64,000 nt of DNA, taken from assembly GCA_963514095.1 (NCBI GenBank), contig OY741269.1:23303420-23367419 (forward strand), given 5' to 3'. Numbering within the stretch: the stretch's first letter is position 1; every line of letters starts with the position of its first letter. Under the pieces are notes generated by a model, which was given only the letters and a program-made list of their open reading frames with translations, was not told the origin of the DNA and ran no database searches. The position numbers and the translations under genes were made by a program. The DNA comes from Eutrigla gurnardus. Taxonomy: Eukaryota; Chordata; Actinopteri; Perciformes; Triglidae. Shown piece by piece: positions 61,176 through 64,000 of the stretch.

Positions 61176-64000
61176 TGTAGGTAATAGGGTTATCTTCCAG
61201 CATTATGCTGTATTTTGGACTCATTCGTATTATTTATTTCTAAAATGATCTCCGTTTCTGTTTAGCCTCTTTTCCCGCATTTCACATACAGCGTTCTCTA
61301 CTGATGTAAATACTGATGTAGCTCTGTGATTATTTAGTTCCTCATGGCTGGTTTTTCCAAAGGGTTGCTATGGGATGATGCCATGTTTTCATTTGTTTAT
61401 CTACAAGACAAAAGCCACTCAACTATATTATCCTATTGCATATCGCTTTTTTGTGATCTATGTGCTGTTGAAGGACCATCAGCATTGATATAATTTACCC
61501 ACGATTTGTTATAACTGGCACAGCATGCTCTAGGCCTTAATGAGATGATCTGCTGATAGAGATGTTATAGTCGGCAGCCCGTAGGTTGAGGAATGTTCTT
61601 TTTAATTTTAGCCCAAGCAACAACATTCCCATCTTTAGCCATGCCAATGATGGTACTCCAGATGCCTTTTGAAGAAAATAGAGGGCTAGTGTGAAAGCCT
61701 GCAGCCCCTTTCAGCTGACCCTATTGACCACGCTGACATCAAAAGCTTCCTCCAATTAGTGTCAACAAATGATCAGCTCCCCGTCTGCCGGCAGGTTGGA
61801 AAGCCGGGTGTGGGGCTCGCATACAGTCACATTCTAGGTCATCACTAGTGTGGGAAATTTACACTAGATGATTTTTGGCTTCGGGTTGATCAATTCTTCT
61901 AGCCACAAAGACAGTGTTTTTTTTAGGTTCTACTGTGTTACAGTGTCTTATGTAACCTAACTCTATGCTGGCACATCTCTTGGTTCCTCTTTACTTTCAA
62001 GACAGAGCTTTGAGGAAGGGGAGGGACATGGACCATTTAGGACCATCCTCCACCAAAGACATTCTTTAGTCGACTTTACCATTTGTTGAATTAAACGACA
62101 CATCTTCCCCACAAAAACAAATCCGGCAAAGGCACCCGTTTAAATCCTGTGTTCTTCCATCGTCATGTAACTTGTCACCTGCACATTCACACCTGTGTGT
62201 CGCCAGTCGGCTATCTGGACCCCGGGAACCCAAACAACAAAGGGAATTTGATCAATTGGCTTAACGCTTTAAGTACAGACTTGTTTTTTTTCTCTTCTTC
62301 TTGTTCTGTTTTGTTAAATAGTCCCTACAATGTTAGACCTCAACAGAAATGTAATTGATGGCAGTTAAATCTGCCTCCCCTGTAAAAATAAAGGTTATAA
62401 CACTGGTGTGAGTGTACAATAATAGAGATGATTCCGTTCATTTCCATAGTTCAACACTGGATAAACCTTCTTGAGCTGTACTTCTGCGTTGGCAAGTGCA
62501 ATCATGAAACACAATATATAGAGAAGATCCCGTTTCTGTATGGTTTTGTTGTCTTTGTCCTGGAAGAGTTTGTCCTCGACAACAGGAGGGTATTTGTTTT
62601 GTTTTGTTTCTCTTTGTCTTTTTAGGCCAACTTAAAGCTCAATACAATACCGTCACTGTATCAGTCTCATCGCTTCTGCTCGCTGAAAAGACAGAGTGGA
62701 CACTTTACATAAACAGTGAGAAATGTCACACCAGGTTGGGAGCTTGTACAATTGCTTTCTGAATTTGAATACAAAGTAGACTTGAGGACGTAGCATATGA
62801 TGTATGTGTCATATTTCTTTTTCATACAAAAAAAGGTTATTCTGCAAAAGTTACGCAAGAGACAGCTCTTACGCAAACAACAGCACATTTGGGGACCATA
62901 CCGTTTGAGCATGTATGTTTTCTTTACTGCTTAGTTGCGCAACTGATACCCACAATCCAACACTGGAAACTATTGTTGGGTGACCCGATGTGGATTTTCA
63001 CGTGGATGTTCGATGCTGACAAAACACAAAATCAACCAATCGAGGACAGATTTTCAAAGACAAGCGTACTCCCAGGATGTTTATTTACAAATTACATTGT
63101 ATGTACATTTTGATTGTTTTTACACATATTTACATCACCTTGACATAATCAGCACACACTATACCGCAACATTCAGCTTTAGAATCATTGAATAACCCAT
63201 GAATATGCTCATCTTGCACTTTAAATACAATAAGCCCACAGTTGCCCCCTTTTATTGGGGGATTAAATTAACATGTCACATACTCGTACCAATGATAGTT
63301 TTAGTTCACAGTCATTCTAAAACCTCTACTGAATCCATGTCAAGTATATCAGCACATTCATATTCACAGACTGCAAACATGTAACACGTTTAGACATTTC
63401 TTTTCCAGTTCCCAGTAGTATAGGAGCAGTAGACGTTCAGATAAAGTACGTCACATTCCACAAAAAAAGTGCAAGGACCCCTATGAAACAAAAAATCTAA
63501 AGTTGTACTGTGTATGAAAACTATGAAAAGTAGAAAAAAGGTAACCATTGATTAGATCCAGGGTATTTTGACCGCATCACTGAGGTAGAGTTGTTGTTTC
63601 ATCCTTCTACTTGATCTGAAACCACTGACGCATGCCATACTGGTCCAAGGGACAGCAATGTATAACACTTAGTACAAAGCCAAAAACGCTAGCATAACTA
63701 GAGGCTGTGCAGCAGGTGCATTGGCATTGAATCCAAGCCTCCAGGGCACCATCTAATACTCACTGCCCTTTTTTTAAATTTTCAACATCAAACTAAACTA
63801 AACATTATTTCCCTCTGATCCAAAAAAACCAAACTATATTCTACAAATACATACTCATTGTTTTTGTTTACCAATTGTCCTCATGATACATTTTAAAGTG
63901 TATTCACATTAATGGATTTGCTGTTGTTGGTGACAGCTCACTACTCATAAGGGTCCTGGCCAAAGAAACACCTCCACCGTATCCAACCAGGAGGAAGGAT
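61176..64000. other. Gene-free stretch to window end
   Basis: No supported exon. A GC-richer block at about 61740-61840 could be regulatory. The last 60 bases have an open minus-strand frame ending in DPYE and a stop, too short to claim as an exon. Confidence 0.4.

Noticed and set aside
63939..64000. Possible last exon of a minus-strand gene ending DPYE and stop
   Set aside because: Only about 20 codons are visible, the protein is not recognised and no splice site is in view.

Overview
The window is vertebrate, most likely teleost fish, nuclear DNA. It is AT-rich, with multi-exon genes with GT-AG introns, long (CA)n and (AT)n microsatellites, and several dispersed repeats that resemble familiar fish LINE, SINE and MITE families. 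Only two protein genes can be supported, both on the + strand near the right-hand end: a C-type natriuretic peptide gene (nppc, CNP-4-like; coding exons 44069-44161 and 45203-45475) and nucleolin (ncl; 16 coding exons from 51122 to 58465). NPPC and NCL are also neighbours, more loosely, on human 2q37, so the linkage fits conserved synteny.

Positions 1 to about 43.8 kb form a gene-poor stretch. I found no convincing exon there. It holds two degraded LINE fragments and a LINE 3' tail, two tRNA-type SINE remnants, three MITE-like elements with visible terminal inverted repeats, two opposite-facing copies of one dispersed repeat, a GACCAGCTAA minisatellite, an 11-bp tandem repeat, a 530-bp degenerate telomere-like CCCTAA array and a 59-bp CA microsatellite. 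Some blocks, notably 12.8-13.25 kb with paired TAATTA motifs, look like candidate regulatory DNA, but this cannot be proved from one sequence.

From 43.86 to 47.4 kb lies nppc: a TATA-like promoter, a signal-peptide exon, an exon carrying the prohormone and the 17-residue CNP ring, and a probable 3'UTR exon with an (AT)n tract and AU-rich elements. Two perfect short hairpins sit between nppc and ncl. Five CACGTG E-boxes lie upstream of ncl, matching its known MYC control.

The most notable part is the set of ncl introns, which carry at least seven snoRNA-like genes in three families. Introns 5 and 7 hold two SNORD82-type C/D snoRNAs with an 11-nt match to 18S rRNA around A1678 (human numbering). 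Introns 12 and 14 hold two H/ACA snoRNAs whose first pocket fits 18S U93, consistent with U23/SNORA75. Introns 4, 9 and 10 hold three nearly identical 138-nt H/ACA RNAs that I cannot match to a named snoRNA. The gene therefore makes both nucleolin, a ribosome-biogenesis protein, and RNAs that guide rRNA modification. From 59.2 kb to the end I see only dispersed repeats and unassigned sequence.
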